Origin: Rhizomys pruinosus | Lineage: Eukaryota > Chordata > Mammalia > Rodentia > Spalacidae | Length of the DNA stretch: 64,000 nt | Assembly (NCBI GenBank): GCA_009823505.1 | Contig: VZQC01003035.1 | Span: forward strand, 1,953,698 to 2,017,697 | Reading direction: 5' to 3' | Shown here: positions 12,011 through 22,720 of the stretch, in pieces | Layout: every line of letters starts with the position of its first letter | Position numbering within the stretch: the first letter of the stretch is position 1 | Program-made: the position numbers and the translations under genes | The notes under the pieces: model-generated | What the model was told of the DNA's origin: nothing | Seen by the model: the letters and a program-made list of their open reading frames with translations, nothing else | Database searches by the model: none

Positions 12011-13500
12011 GCGGCATCCACCTCCGCGTCTGCCACACCCACTCCAGTGTCGCCTGTGTAAAGTAATATGAGAAATCATGTTCAAGACGTGTGCGGGAGC
12101 TGTGTCCTGCGGGGCTGGACCCCCTGGAGGTCCCTGGCAGAATACCCGGCTAAGATCACCCCCGAGATTGAGATGCTTTCCTAGGATATTACATTTTTCT
12201 GGTGTTGGACTTAGCATAACACTGAGCACAATAAAGATCTTTTCTTAAGGCCAGCTTATAGATACAAAACAAACTATTTGAATGTGCCAGTAACTGGCAA
12301 TTAAAATGCCTCTCTTGGGCACAGGGCTTTTTCCTGGCAGCAAGAATGGTCTGTAAGTCTTGAGTCAGAAATATACTTAAAAATAGACTTCTCTCACAAT
12401 ATACATTACAATGTAAAGACCTGTGACAAATTGGAAAACAGAACAATTATATAGTGGTAATGGCTCTATGACTGTCTCTAAAGAAAAACAAGTTCCAGTG
12501 ATATGTGTAATAAAAACAAAATATATCATTCCATTTAAAATAAAGTAAAAACTCCTCTTTAACAATTAAAATAAAAAGACTCTTCAATCCCATTTCCCTA
12601 TTTAAGTAAAGGAACAGGTTAAACAGTTTTCCTAGTTCTATGCAGCCACTGAATGCCTGAGTCCTGACACTCCCAGCAAAGTTAGGCAAAAGATAAATTA
12701 CTTTACACCAGCCAATTGTCTTACAAAAACAAAACTGTTAGTTGAATCAAGCAGTGGAACGGCTCTTAGTTCTCAGTAAAGATTGAAACTTTAGATTAGC
12801 AGTTAGAGTTAGAAAAAACTAATAAATAGTTTAGGATGCTATAGGAATAAGGTCTTTACTTTAATAAAAACTTAAAAGAAACTATTAACCTTAGGATATT
12901 AAGATATATTTACTCTAGATTTAGGATAGAGATATAAGGCCAATATCTACTGCCAAGAAACTTCTACTGTGACATAGCAATTACTACTCAGTGTCCTGTA
13001 ACTTTTCAATTATGACTTGTAATTAAGAGCTAACAAGTAAAAACTAATTGATCATGTTAAAAACTATTGATGTTCCTTTTTTCTTAAATGTTATTTCCTT
13101 GGTAAAGGTTATCTTAAGATTTCTACATTTTACTTCAAAGAAAATTCATTTCCTGACTAAACTTTGTAATGTTTTAGTTTCCTGCTCTGCGTGCCCCATA
13201 TCTCGTCAATCATGAAATAGATAATGAGTTCTGGTTAATGTATGAGTTTTGACCTATTAGTAACATATGTAATTGTAAAGCTTCACCAAATCCTTTGTTC
13301 TGCCTTCTCCTAAGACTGCTATATAAGCACTGCCCCTGTTCAATAAAGTTGCTGTGGATTTGGGAAACTTCTCTTTGTCTCTCATCTCTGCAAGCCATCA
13401 GCTTCCTTGTGTTTTCCTGCCAAGGGAACCCCACAGAAAATACGCACGACCCCAGGAGGGCTGGCTGGTCTCAGCTGCCGGCAACAGCAGTTGGTGGCAT
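12011..13500 (+). mobile_element. LTR-like insertion inside array B
   Basis: About 1.5 kb of non-purine DNA interrupts the GA array, which resumes immediately at 13501. The last 200 bases have an LTR-like order: TATATAA at 13320, AATAAA at 13342, then TTCTCTTTGTCTCTCATC and a C-rich end. The 5' part (12016-12180) is GC-rich and contains GGACCCCCTGGAGGTCC. No gag or pol remnant is seen. I infer a solo LTR or non-autonomous LTR element. Target-site duplications were not confidently found. Confidence 0.55.
13320..13347 (+). promoter_or_regulatory. TATA box and polyadenylation signal of the LTR-like element
   Basis: TATATAA begins at 13320 and AATAAA at 13342. Such close spacing is typical of a short R region in rodent LTRs. 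If active, transcription would run rightwards into the purine-rich array strand. Activity is not shown by sequence. Confidence 0.45.
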
Positions 13501-14902
13501 GAAGAGGAAGAGGAGGAGGAAAAAGAGCAGGAGGAAGAGGAGGAGATGGAGGAGGTGGAAGAGGACGAGGAGGAACAGGAAGAAGTGGAGGAGGAAGAGG
13601 AAGAGGAAGAAGAGGTGGAGGAGGAGAAGTAATATGAAGAGGAGGAGAAGGAAGATGAAGAGGAGGTGGAGGAGGAGGAATATGAAGAGGAGGAAGAGGA
13701 GGAGGAGGTGGAAGCAGAGGAGTAGGAGGAGGAAGAGTGGGAGGAGGGGGAGGGGGAGGAGGAGGTGAATGAGAGGAGGAGGAAGACAAAGAGGAGAAGG
13801 AGGTGTAAGAGGAAGAAGAAGAAGAGGATGTGTAAGAGGAGGACCACAAGGAAGACAAAGAGCAGGAAGAAGAAGACAAGGAGGAGAAGGAAGACGAGGA
13901 GGAGGCATAGGAGGAGGAGGTGGAGAAGGAAGAGGAGGTGGAGGAGGAGGAATATGATGAGGAGAGGAGGAAGACGAAGAGGAGGTGGAGGAGGAGGAAT
14001 ATGAAGTGGAGGAGGAGGAAGAGGAGGAGATGGAGGAGGAGGTGGATGAGGAAGAGGAGGAAGACAAAGAGGAGGAGGAGGAAAAGAGGAGGAGGAAGAG
14101 ATGAAGGAGGAATAGGAGGAGGAGGAAGAGGAGGAAGACAAAGAGGAGGAGGAGGAACACGAGGAGGAAGATGAAGGGGGCAGGAAAAGGAGGAGGATCC
14201 TATGCACCTACGAATCTATGAAGGAAGAGGAGGTGGAGGAGGAGGAGATGGTGGAAGAGGAGGAGGGGAGGTGGAAGAGGAGAAGGAATAGGAGGAGGAG
14301 GAAGACAAAGAGTAGGAGGAATAGGAGGAGGAGGAAGAGCAGGATGAGGTGGAAGGGGAGGAGGAGGAGGAAGACGAAGGGGGGAGGAAGATGAGGAGGA
14401 GTAAGACGAAGGGAAGGAGGAGGTGGAGGAGGAGTAGGAGTCAGAAGACGAAGAGGAGGAGGAGGTGGTTGAGTAGTAGGAGGAAGATGAAGAGGAGCAG
14501 GAGGAACCTATGAACCTACAAACCTACGAACGAGGAGGAAGAGGAGAAGGAGGAGGAGGTGGAGGAGGAGGAGGAGTTGGAAGTGGAGGAGGAGGAGGTG
14601 GAAGAGGGGGGGAGGAAGATGAAGAAGAGGAGGAGGAGGAGGTGGAAAAGAGGAGGTGGAGGAGGAGAAGAGGAAGACGAAGAGGAAGAGGAGGAAACTA
14701 TGAAACTACAAATCTATGAAGGAGGAGGAATAGAAGGAAGAGGAGGTGGAGGAGGGGGAAGATGAAGTGGAAGAGGAAGAAGAAGAAGAATAGAAGTAGG
14801 AAGAGGAGGAAATAGAAGAGGAGAAGTTGGAAGAGGAGGAGAAGACGAAGAGGAGGAGGAGGATGAAAATGAGGAGGAGGAATTGGAGGAGGACAAGGTA
14901 GA
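13501..14902 (+). repeat. GA-rich array B, second segment
   Basis: Continuation of array B after the insertion. Spacer motifs lie near 14199, 14507 and 14697, in the variants CCTATGCACC, CCTATGAACC and ACTATGAAAC. No motif is seen between 13501 and 14198. It ends inside a B2 SINE, with no non-repeat DNA in between. Confidence 0.92.
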
Positions 14903-15122
14903 AGCAGAGGAGAGATAGCCTAGCGTTTAAGAACACCGACTGCTCTTGCAGCGGACCTGGGTTTGATCCCCAGAACCCACATGGCAGCTGAGAAGCGTCT
15001 GTAACTCCAATTCCAGGATAAGTCCAGTTGTAGGGGAATCCGACGCCCTCTTCTGACCTCCTCGGCATTGCACATCACGGGTGCACAAATCTACATGAAG
15101 ACAGGACACTCATGCAAATAGA
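14903..15122 (+). mobile_element. B2 SINE fused to the array end
   Basis: Starts GAGGAGAGATAGCCTAGCG, then TTAAGAACACCGACTGCTC and TTGCAGCGGACCTGGGTTTG. It includes the CACATGGCAGCTGAGAAGCG segment and a CACTCATGCAAATAG end. Its first bases blend into the GA array, so the original array border may have been removed or the B2 landed at it. Confidence 0.9.
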
Positions 15123-15152
15123 AAAATAAATAAAATTAATAATAATAATAAA
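15121..15152. repeat. A-rich tail of the B2, with (AAT)n
   Basis: AAAAATAAATAAA followed by AATAATAATAAT forms the 3' tail of the adjoining B2. Confidence 0.85.
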
Positions 15153-15231
15153 TCTGTCTGTTGAGTGAAGGTTGGATTCAGTTTCTACTTCTTTATCATC
15201 ACAGTGTATTGATTGCCTGCACCTGTGTAAG

Positions 15232-15296
15232 GTAGGCAGGCAAGGTAAGCAGGCAGGCAAGACAGGCAGGCAGGGCAGCCAGGCAGGCAGGCATCA
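15232..15296. repeat. (GGCA)n-type microsatellite
   Basis: Imperfect CAGG/GGCA repeats, with interspersed GCAGGCAAGACAGG units, over about 65 bases. Confidence 0.85.
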
Positions 15297-15478
15297 GAGT
15301 CAAGCAAGGAGTCAATCAAGCAATGCCTGTGGAGAAGAGAGGAGGGCATTGGGCTTCCCCTGGAACTGGAGCTCCAAAGGGTCCTGCTTATATGTAAGGA
15401 ATTTATATGCCACACATACAAATGGTAGTGGAATGCATGAGAAGTTGGAGTTGAAATCATCCCCATGCCAAAGATGGG

Positions 15479-15480
<2 letters not shown>
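15297..15480 (-). mobile_element. B2/B3-like fragment with short flank
   Basis: The stretch GCAATGCCTGTGGAGAAGAG, CATTGGGCTTCCCCTGGAAC and TGGAGCTCC resembles the central part of a minus-strand B2/B3 element. The remainder up to 15480 is unassigned. The element is partial and its borders are uncertain. Confidence 0.45.

Positions 15481-15531
<51 letters not shown>
15480..15531. repeat. (GA)n microsatellite
   Basis: About 25 uninterrupted AG dinucleotides. Confidence 0.97.
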
Positions 15532-15534
<3 letters not shown>

Positions 15535-15690
15535 ACTTAAGTTTCTGCACAACCAAGAAAGAAACATGTCAACAGATCACCTAGACAAGATATGAGAAAT
15601 TCTGGAGGCTAATAACTACAACAAAGAGAGAGGCAGGCTAAAGAATCGAATGCACTGTTTTCAGAATTTGTTTAGAAATGGTGGAGGGAA

Positions 15691-15850
15691 GCCTGGCGTG
15701 CGGGCAAACATCTTTAATCTCAACAGAGGCAGGCGGATCATTGTGAGTTCAAGGCCAACCTGGTCTACAGAGTGGAGTTCCAAGACAGCTGGGGCTACAG
15801 GGAGATCCTGTCTCAAAAAGGCACAAACAAACAAGCAAACAAACAAACAG
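15691..15850 (+). mobile_element. B1 SINE with AAAC-rich tail
   Basis: Runs from GCCTGGCGTGCGGGC through GTGAGTTCAAGGCCAACCTG and GGGGCTACAGGGAGATCCTG to CTCAAAAAGG, followed by an (AAAC)n tail. The first half has several mutations (ATCTTTAATCTCAAC for the usual CCTTTAATCCCAGC). Confidence 0.88.
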
Positions 15851-16097
15851 CATGGCGGAGGTTGCACTTGTTTGTTTTTGTTTTGAGGCAGTCTATCCAG
15901 AATCAGGATATCCTCTGAGGCTACCTGGATGCATGCTGGCTTGCTGCTCCCCTGCCTGTCCCCATCGGGCAGACAACATTTTCCTCCTCTGTCTGGCTAG
16001 ATTCGGCTTTACTGCCCCACAGAGATCCAACTGCCACCGGCCCTGCGTCTCGAGTGAGTGCTGGGATTTTTTTTATTTTTATTATTATTTTTTTTAT

Positions 16098-16165
16098 GTG
16101 GGGGAGTCTCTCTGACATGGGGGTTTCCCTGTAGCCTCAGCTGGCCTGGAACTGTGTTCAGTCCT
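16098..16165 (-). mobile_element. B1 fragment
   Basis: GGGTTTCCCTGTAGCCTCAG and CTGGCCTGGAACTGTG match the 3' half of B1 in reverse complement. The 5' half is missing. The upstream stretch 15865-16090 may hold another highly diverged SINE and an AT-rich simple repeat. Confidence 0.65.
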
Positions 16166-16191
16166 GTGAAATCCATGAGGCTGGAGCTATT

Positions 16192-16329
16192 GCCGGGTGT
16201 GGTGGCACATGCTTTTGGTCCTAGCACTTGGGAGGCAGAGGTAGGTGGATCTCTGTGAGTTCAAGGCCAGCCTGGTCTACAGAGCAAGTTCCAGTACAGT
16301 CAGAGTTCCAGGGAGTCCCTGCCTTAAAA
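16192..16329 (+). mobile_element. B1 SINE
   Basis: Starts GCCGGGTGTGGTGGCACATG, contains GGGAGGCAGAGGTAGGTGG and CAAGGCCAGCCTGGTCTAC, and runs into a purine tail. The 3' end (CCAGGGAGTCCCTGCC) is diverged. Confidence 0.93.
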
Positions 16330-16374
16330 AGAGAAAAAGAAGAAGAAAGAAAGAAAGAAAAGAAAAGAAAAGAA

Positions 16375-16434
<60 letters not shown>

Positions 16435-16446
16435 AAAGAAAGAAAG
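16330..16446. repeat. (GAAA)n microsatellite
   Basis: About 115 bases of AAAG/AAAAG units grown from the A-rich tail of the preceding B1. Confidence 0.95.
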
Positions 16447-16678
16447 AGGCTATTATGAGGAAGATTTTGCCCGAGAAAAGATTTAGGGGACTTATCGTCC
16501 CTGAGTAGCCCAGGGGCCAGTCCTGGGCACTTTCATTCTGAAAATCAGAAATGTTAGTAATTGCACACAATTACCAACAGGTGGCACGCGTTGCCCTTAA
16601 CATTGGATGAATGGGTGGGTCTTGTCCTTTCTGAGTGAGTTTGATACGATCTATGAGGCCAAACGTGGGGTTTATGTT
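16447..16678. other. Intergenic DNA, nothing recognised
   Basis: Short single-copy stretch between the (GAAA)n tail and a (TTTG)n tract. No gene or repeat recognised. Confidence 0.4.
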
Positions 16679-16785
16679 GGTTTGTTTGTTTGTTTTGTTT
16701 TGTTTTTGAGGTGAGGTGTCTTTTTGAGACAGAGCCTCGCTGTAACTCCAACTGGCCTGGAACTCACTATGGAGACCAGGTGACT
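16679..16785 (-). mobile_element. (TTTG)n followed by a B1 fragment
   Basis: TTTGTTTGTTTG/TTTTG units lead into TTTTGAGACAGAGCCTCGC and ACTGGCCTGGAACTCAC, the reverse complement of the B1 3' half. The 5' half is absent. Confidence 0.75.
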
Positions 16786-16819
16786 TTGTTTTTTTGTTTG
16801 ATTCTTCTTCTTATTATTG

Positions 16820-16936
16820 GTATTTTTGAGAAAGTGTTTCCCTTTAATCCTAGTTGGCCTGGAACTAACTCTGTAGATCAAGGCCTGGTGGCTGAAACTG
16901 AGGTTGTTTGTTTGTTTGTTTGTTTGTTTGTTTGGG
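16820..16936 (-). mobile_element. B1 fragment with (TTTG)n
   Basis: TTTTTGAGAAAGTG, AGTTGGCCTGGAACTAACTC and TGTAGATCAAGGCCTGGTGG match minus-strand B1. It is followed by an (TTTG)n tract at about 16903-16935. Confidence 0.7.
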
Positions 16937-17187
16937 CTTGTTATGGTGTAATAGGGTCATTTCACCAGAGAAGCACACTGATGCAGACACAAAAGAAAAC
17001 GGATGGAAAAAGGCTTTACTTAGTCGGTTGCAGATGACTGTACACTGATATTAATTTCAGTAGGTAACTCCAAGTTACAGTCGGGAGATGTTTCTGTAGG
17101 AAAAACCCCATTCCAGGCTGAAAAGTAAAGTGCAGAAGCCATTGGGGGAGCAAATGAGTTAGTTTCTAAGCGACGCCACACATCCCA

Positions 17188-17227
<40 letters not shown>

Positions 17228-17337
17228 GTTTACCTCCTGTTCTCCTCACACACATGCCCTGGATCAGTTGAATTAATTTTTTTTTTATTCACATACATTA
17301 AAGTATGGGCAGATACTCCCAAGGCTATGGCTTTTTG

Positions 17338-17368
<31 letters not shown>

Positions 17369-17456
17369 TCAGAGCCTCAGCTGGCCTGGAGCGCTCTAGT
17401 TTACCAGGATGGAAGGTAAATTGTAAATGAATGTAATTAGAATGAATTACAAGTAA

Positions 17457-17495
<39 letters not shown>

Positions 17496-17687
17496 ACTGT
17501 TTCATGTGTAGCTGTTTCATGTGTATTTCTGCCCTAACTTCAGATTTCTAAGTCATGTACAGAAAGATTGTTATCTATGCAATGCTGCAGTAAATTTTGG
17601 TTATTTCACACTTTGTTCATATGCAGCCTACTATAACTTGATAAATCATTGCATTATTTCAACATTTTAGTAATAGAAATTTAAGTT
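16937..17687. other. Intergenic DNA with four simple repeats
   Basis: Holds (CA)n at 17189-17225, an 8-base T-run near 17280, (TTTTG)n at 17336-17370 followed by a short B1-like piece (CTCAGCTGGCCTGGAGCG), and (AATA)n at 17456-17496. Bases 17525-17590 resemble the segment at 29910-29970. No gene recognised. Confidence 0.7.
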
Positions 17688-17895
17688 GGGGCTGGAGAGA
17701 TGGCTTGCTCAGTGGTTAAGAGCACTGACTGCTCTTGCAGAAGACCCGGGCTTGATTCCCTGCATCCACATGGCGGCTAAGAACCGTCTATAACTCCAAT
17801 TCCTGGGGAATCCAAAACCCTCTTCTGACTTCCACCGCATTCCATGACACGGGTGCACCAACCTACATGAAGCAGTACACTCATACACATAAAAA

Positions 17896-17940
<45 letters not shown>
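17688..17940 (+). mobile_element. B2 SINE with (AAT)n tail
   Basis: Nearly complete B2: GGGGCTGGAGAGATGGC, TTAAGAGCACTGACTGCTC, TTGCAGAAGACCCGGG, CATCCACATGGCGGC and CACTCATACACATAAAAA. An (AAT)n tail of about 40 bases follows. Confidence 0.95.
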
Positions 17941-18332
17941 AAAAAGAAAACAAAAAAAGAAAATCCCTGACAAAGCACTGTCGTTTTCATTTGGGAAATA
18001 GAGTGTTTTATGATGTGTTTTCACTGTAAGGTTCAGAATCTGCAATTCAGTTCACCACAAATCTGTTGGGATTAGAAAGGTATTTGAAGGACTGTGACAA
18101 TAGCCTGTGTTATTTTGGGAGTCTCTTGGACCCTGACCAACAACCTGTATGGAGATTTCTCCTGACTGGCACTGTATTTCTCCTATAGCCTTCAGCTAGT
18201 CACATGGGCTCATGTGTAGATACTCTATGTGTAGGTTTTTATGCTTACTAATCCTTTTCTGATGATATGCTTATTAAAATATTTCTTTTTTTAAAGGATT
18301 TGAAGTATGTTTGGGGATGGTTGTCTCTTTCT
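17941..18332. other. Intergenic DNA, nothing recognised
   Basis: Single-copy sequence between two B2 elements. No long open frame. Confidence 0.4.
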
Positions 18333-18571
18333 TTAAATTTTATTTGTTTTTATATGTGTATGAATGTACTGCCTGTATGTAGGTTTGTGCACCCATGTCG
18401 TGCAATGCTGAGAACATCAGAAGATGGTCTCGGATTCCCCTGGAACTGGAGTTCTCCTGGAATTGGAGTTAACAAATGGGTCAGAGCCACCATGTAGGTG
18501 CTGGGGATTGAACCTGGATCCTCTGCAAGAGCAGTTGGTGCTCTTAACCACTAGGCAATCTCTCCAGCGCC
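18333..18571 (-). mobile_element. B2 SINE
   Basis: Reverse-complement B2 with TATGTGTATGAATGTACTGC at the tail side, CCATGTAGGTGCTGGGGATT in the middle and CAATCTCTCCAGCGCC at the promoter end. Confidence 0.93.
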
Positions 18572-18590
18572 ATTAAAGTATTTTCTAAAA

Positions 18591-18627
18591 GCCAGGTGTG
18601 TTGGTGCATGCCTTTAATCCTAGCACT
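18591..18627 (+). mobile_element. B1 SINE truncated at an N
   Basis: GCCAGGTGTGTTGGTGCATG and CCTTTAATCCTAGCACT are the first 37 bases of B1. The element stops at the N at 18628 and does not continue beyond it. The break is therefore an assembly join, not a biological end. Confidence 0.9.
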
Positions 18628-18628
18628 N
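18628..18628. other. Single unresolved base (N) at a sequence join
   Basis: The only N in the window. Left of it is clean sequence in the middle of a B1. Right of it the text becomes a noisy reverse complement of sequence starting at 32096. It most likely marks a scaffold or gap-fill join. Confidence 0.85.
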
Positions 18629-18744
18629 TCCAGGCACCTGGGGTACAGGGCCCCTGCCTCAAAGTGTAAATGAATGAATGAATAATAAATAATCTACAAT
18701 AATTTTTCAAGTAAGTCTTGGAAGCTTTATGAAAGATGCCATGA

Positions 18745-18895
18745 GTTAAGCCTAGCATGGGTCACACACCTTTAAACCTAGGCAAAGAGGTGATCTTTGT
18801 GAAGTTCAAGTCCAGCCTGGTCTATGGGAGTGAGTTTCCAGGACATATGGGGCTACAGAGACACCCTGTCCGGAAAAGACAAACAACACAACATA
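18745..18895 (+). mobile_element. Noisy B1 copy
   Basis: Corresponds to the B1 at 31843-31975 in inverse. Indels disturb the B1 body (AAGTCCAGCCTGGTCTATGG, GGGGCTACAGAGACACCCTG). Confidence 0.7.
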
Positions 18896-18904
18896 AAAAA
18901 ACAG

Positions 18905-19075
18905 ATGCCGTTGGAAAGACAGGGAATATTGAGAACCTTCCCATGCTCATAGATTTGGAAAAATCAATATATAAAGATGACCTCCTACCAAAAATAAGGA
19001 AGAGATTCAATGTAATCCCAATCAGAATCCCAGCATGACACACTTCATAGAATTGGGGGAAATTCTTAAAACTCA
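18905..19075 (+). mobile_element. Noisy L1 ORF2 fragment
   Basis: Inverse copy of the fragment at 31660-31818. One frame reads KIRKRFNVIPIRIPA, which resembles the ORF2 stretch containing FNAIPIKIP in rodent LINE-1. It is a fragment with no intact element around it. Confidence 0.7.
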
Positions 19076-19429
19076 ATTGGAACAGAAGTTGCCGTGGATA
19101 GCCAAGCACCCTGAACACAAAGAGCAATGGAAAGTGGAAGGTCCTATGAACAACATAACAAAAAAAACAGCCCACCGCCATAGCTGCCACATGACTGCTT
19201 GAGATCAATCAGACAGCTGACATATTTTAGGGCGTCTGTAGGTACTGCTATTAAATGTTGCTTCTTGAATATTTAACACAAATCTTCTTCCTGGACAGGT
19301 CTCAGGAAATCTAAAACTGTGTGAAGGAACACTCAATTAGATCTCATGCCAATTACACGACACACACCAACACACACACACACACACACACATCCGATCA
19401 GATGAGAAAACATGAAGCTACTTTTTTTT

Positions 19430-19545
19430 TGTTTTGGCGTTTGGAGGCTGGTCCCAAGCTGGCCTGGACACTCACGGTGTATACCAGACTCGCATTAAAA
19501 CTCACAAAGATCCACCTAATATGTGTGCCACCACACCCGCAGACT
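19430..19545 (-). mobile_element. Noisy B1 copy
   Basis: Inverse partner of the B1 at 31194-31305. Contains AGCTGGCCTGGACACTCACG and ACTCACAAAGATCCACC, with damage. Confidence 0.6.
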
Positions 19546-19597
19546 ATATTTGTCACAAGTAGAGAGGCTAAATAATCATCTTTAAACTGAAAGGCCA

Positions 19598-19745
19598 TCG
19601 GGCACGTGGTTGGCCACCGCCTTTAATCCTAGCCTTGGGAGGCAGAGTCAGGTTTGATTCTTTGTGAGTTTCAATGCCAGGCCTGTCGATACAAAGTGAG
19701 TTTTCCAGGACAGCCGGAGCTACAGGGGAGAACCTGTCTCAAAAG
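19598..19745 (+). mobile_element. Noisy B1 copy
   Basis: Inverse partner of the B1 at 30993-31140. CCGCCTTTAATCCTAGCC, GGGAGGCAGAGTCAGG and AGCTACAGGGGAGAACCTG are recognisable. Confidence 0.7.
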
Positions 19746-20247
19746 ATCAAATAATATATAATAATATAAACAAATAACATAATTCATTTAATAATTTCTA
19801 TGCTATATTATTAAAATTTGAATTTCTCAGGTCCAGCTGGGTGTGGGCTAACAGAAAAGCACTTTTCAAACTACCAAGAAAAAAAGCCTATAGCCGGGAC
19901 ATGGTTGCCCACACTATCTTCAATCCCAGCACCTGAGGCAAAGACAGGCTGAACTGTGAGTTTCAAGGTCAACCTGGCTGGTCTCCATAGCGAGTATTTC
20001 AAGTAATCTATTACTTTCGAGCATATGTACATGAGTATTATAGTGCGCTTCATGTATAGAGTAGACCCTGTCACAAAAGAAAAAGAAAAGAAAAAAGAAT
20101 ATAACTGATACCAAAGCATCCAAAACAGTCTAACAAAACAGAAATCCCCCCATATGTCCATGTGGGAAATCCTGACAGCAACAGCCTTATAGACACCAAA
20201 GTTGGAGGAAGTGTATACACATATGACTTTTCAAAGGCCTAGCAAAA

Positions 20248-20450
20248 GGTGAAGGTGGAGAGATGGTCCAGCGACCGCTTTACAAGAGGGACCAGGTTCG
20301 ACCCCAGCACCTACATAGGCGACTGAGAACAACATTAACTCCATTCCCACTGGAATTTGACGCCACCGTTGATCTCCACGCATTGTGCTAAATGTGGTGG
20401 GGTGCACAACAATACATGCAGCAGTTGCATTCATACACTAAAAATAAAAC
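20248..20450 (+). mobile_element. Noisy B2 copy
   Basis: Inverse partner of the B2 at 30300-30496. GGTGGAGAGATGGTCCAGCG, CCCCAGCACCTACATAGG and CATTCATACACTAAAAAT remain, with several single-base indels. Confidence 0.75.
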
Positions 20451-20919
20451 ATTTTAAAATTATTTAAAACTAAAGAATTTAAAACTATAAAGAAACAAGA
20501 ACAAAAAAAAAAAAAAAAAAAAAAAAAAATAAAAAAAGGGGAAAAATAAATGAATAAATATTTTAAGTATAATAAGTAAGTCAAGTAATAAATATTCAAT
20601 AAATAAGAATACAACCAGTTCCAAAACTCTAACAACCCAAGGGTTTTAAAGCACGGATGTACTTCGATTCTGCTCAATGATTTGAAGCTCAGAACATAAG
20701 GAGGATGACCCCAGGAGAGCACAATATTAAGCTGACCTACCTAAATAATACGAGGTTAGCTACTGCTATTATGTCTTCATTAATGTTGCATAGTTAACAA
20801 TCTTTCTGTACAGCGTACTTAGAAATCGGAAGATACAGGCAGAATACACACAAAACAGGTTTTCTACTTTTATGTTTTAAAATTAACCAACACAATAAAT
20901 ATAAAACTTTTGTCTAAAT

Positions 20920-21062
20920 TTTTTTGGGTCTTTTCGAGGACAGGGTCTCCTCTGTAGCACCGGAACTCACTCTGTAGACCAGCTGCCTTGAACTACCACA
21001 AAGATCACACCCTCCTCGCTCAGAATACTAGATTAAAGGCATGTGCCACCACACCAGCATTA
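20920..21062 (-). mobile_element. Noisy B1 copy
   Basis: Inverse partner of the B1 at 29701-29838. GGGTCTTTTCGAGGACAGGG and GGCATGTGCCACCACACC are recognisable. Confidence 0.7.
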
Positions 21063-22039
21063 AAATATATTTATAAGCATATCAGCCAAACGGCAGAAGG
21101 AAATGGGAGAAGGGACATATTCTACACTGCAAAATTATCATAGCATAAATTTAAAAACATTCTAGTTCATAATTTTTGAACATCGTATTATATAAATATT
21201 TTAAAAACCTTCTTGGCTTTGTTTTTATTATTGTAATACACATTTTTTTTTATGACAATCATGGCCAAGAATTCAATAATGTTACATTTGTGAACCACTA
21301 AAAAAAATCTTATTTTGGGAAGTAAATAACAAGCAAACAATCTCACTTTTGAAAATATTGTGATACCTAATATTTGAAGCTTGCCTTTATGTGAGCAAAA
21401 GGAATGGAACTAAGAATATAAAACAAACCATTTTGGAACTGCCACAGGAGAAGCAACATGAAATTCCATAGTCACCCTTATGGACACCAAAGGGGAGAGG
21501 AAACTGAACACATATGTTTTTTCAAAGGCCTACCAAGGTATAAACAGGATGCAATACTTGCATACACACATGAAAACAAAAAAAATTATTCAGTAAATTT
21601 ATTACTTTTCTTTGTGAATGTTGGATATTAGGACATCATCCTGACATTCCAGGCCACTGTGGCAAATGAAAACAAGGAGAGAGAGGGGGGCACCGCCAGT
21701 GACTGAGCTGTCCATTTTGTTCTGTTATTTTTTGTTTTTCCGGTTTTTGCTGCTTTCGTTTTGTTCTTGTTTGATTTCATTTGTTATTTTGTTTTTCCCT
21801 AGACCTGAAAAGAAACGGAGGTGGTTGCTTAGGCATAAAATGTATGAAATGGGGCCTACAGCAGACTGCTGGCCTGGTATGTTGTATGTGACACTCTGAC
21901 CCTTAAGGGGGCCTCTACAGTCACTCTTACCAGAAGGCACTGCGGTCTGGCCTTTAATCCCAGCATGCCAGATGGAACTCTCTTGAGTTTCAGGCCAGCC
22001 CACATGAACATATAGAGTTCCAGGCCAACTGAGGCTCCA

Positions 22040-22112
22040 GGGACCTGTTTTTCAAACACACACACACACACCACACACACACACAAACACCAACACACTC
22101 ACACACACAACA
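22040..22112. repeat. Disrupted (CA)n tract
   Basis: CA dinucleotides broken by extra C and missing C bases. The matching tract at 28674-28731 is a clean (GT)n, so the interruptions are on this side only. Confidence 0.85.
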
Positions 22113-22429
22113 CAAATTTAAAACTAAATTAACAATAAATAATAAAAAATAAAAGAAATAAGCCATGCATGGAAATGATGACCCCTGCACTTTAAATTCC
22201 ACTGTTGGTCAATTCTGTGACATTGAAAGTCAGCACAGACCTCCTCCATAAAGGATTTCCAGGCCACAGAGGCTACAGGGAGACTGGCTCCAAAGTAATT
22301 GAATGGAAATGAATGATGAATGAATAGAATACATAATAAATAAATATATAACATGAACATAAATATAATAATACATGACATTTCAAGTAGTCTTGGAGCA
22401 TTTTGAAAGACCACCATAACAGCGTGGGC

Positions 22430-22720
22430 ATGGGTAGTAGCACACCTTTAAACCTAGGCAGAACAGGGCGATCTTTGTGAGTATCAAAGTCCTGGCCTGG
22501 TATACAGAGTTGAGTTCCAGGACACAGCTGGGGCTACAAGGAAAACCCTGTTTTCAAAAGAAAAAAAATGCTGATTGAAAGACACCAGAATATGTAAGGA
22601 CCTCGCCATGCTCCATAAGATTGGGAAAAATATATCGAAAGATGACATCCTACACAAAGTAAATAAGCGATTCCAAAGTTCATCCCCAATCAGACCCCAC
22701 CATGAACACAGTCCATAGAA
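22430..22720 (+). mobile_element. Noisy B1 plus L1 ORF2 fragment
   Basis: Inverse of 28066-28367. B1 is recognisable by CACACCTTTAAACCTAGGC and CAGCTGGGGCTACAAGG, and is followed by the L1 piece. Differences from the right copy are almost all single-base insertions or deletions. Confidence 0.75.

Noticed and set aside
13480..13520. Retroviral primer-binding site after the LTR-like element (TTGGTGGCAT)
   Set aside because: The stretch is followed at once by the GA array and does not extend to an 18-base match with a tRNA end that I can name.
15172..15534. 120-codon open frame over the (GGCA)n and (GA)n repeats
   Set aside because: Its sequence is translated microsatellite (Gly/Gln/Ala-rich runs, then an Arg-Glu repeat) joined to a SINE fragment.
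17688..17760. tRNA gene
   Set aside because: The tRNA-like A and B boxes at the B2 starts belong to the SINE. No cloverleaf with a full acceptor stem is evident.
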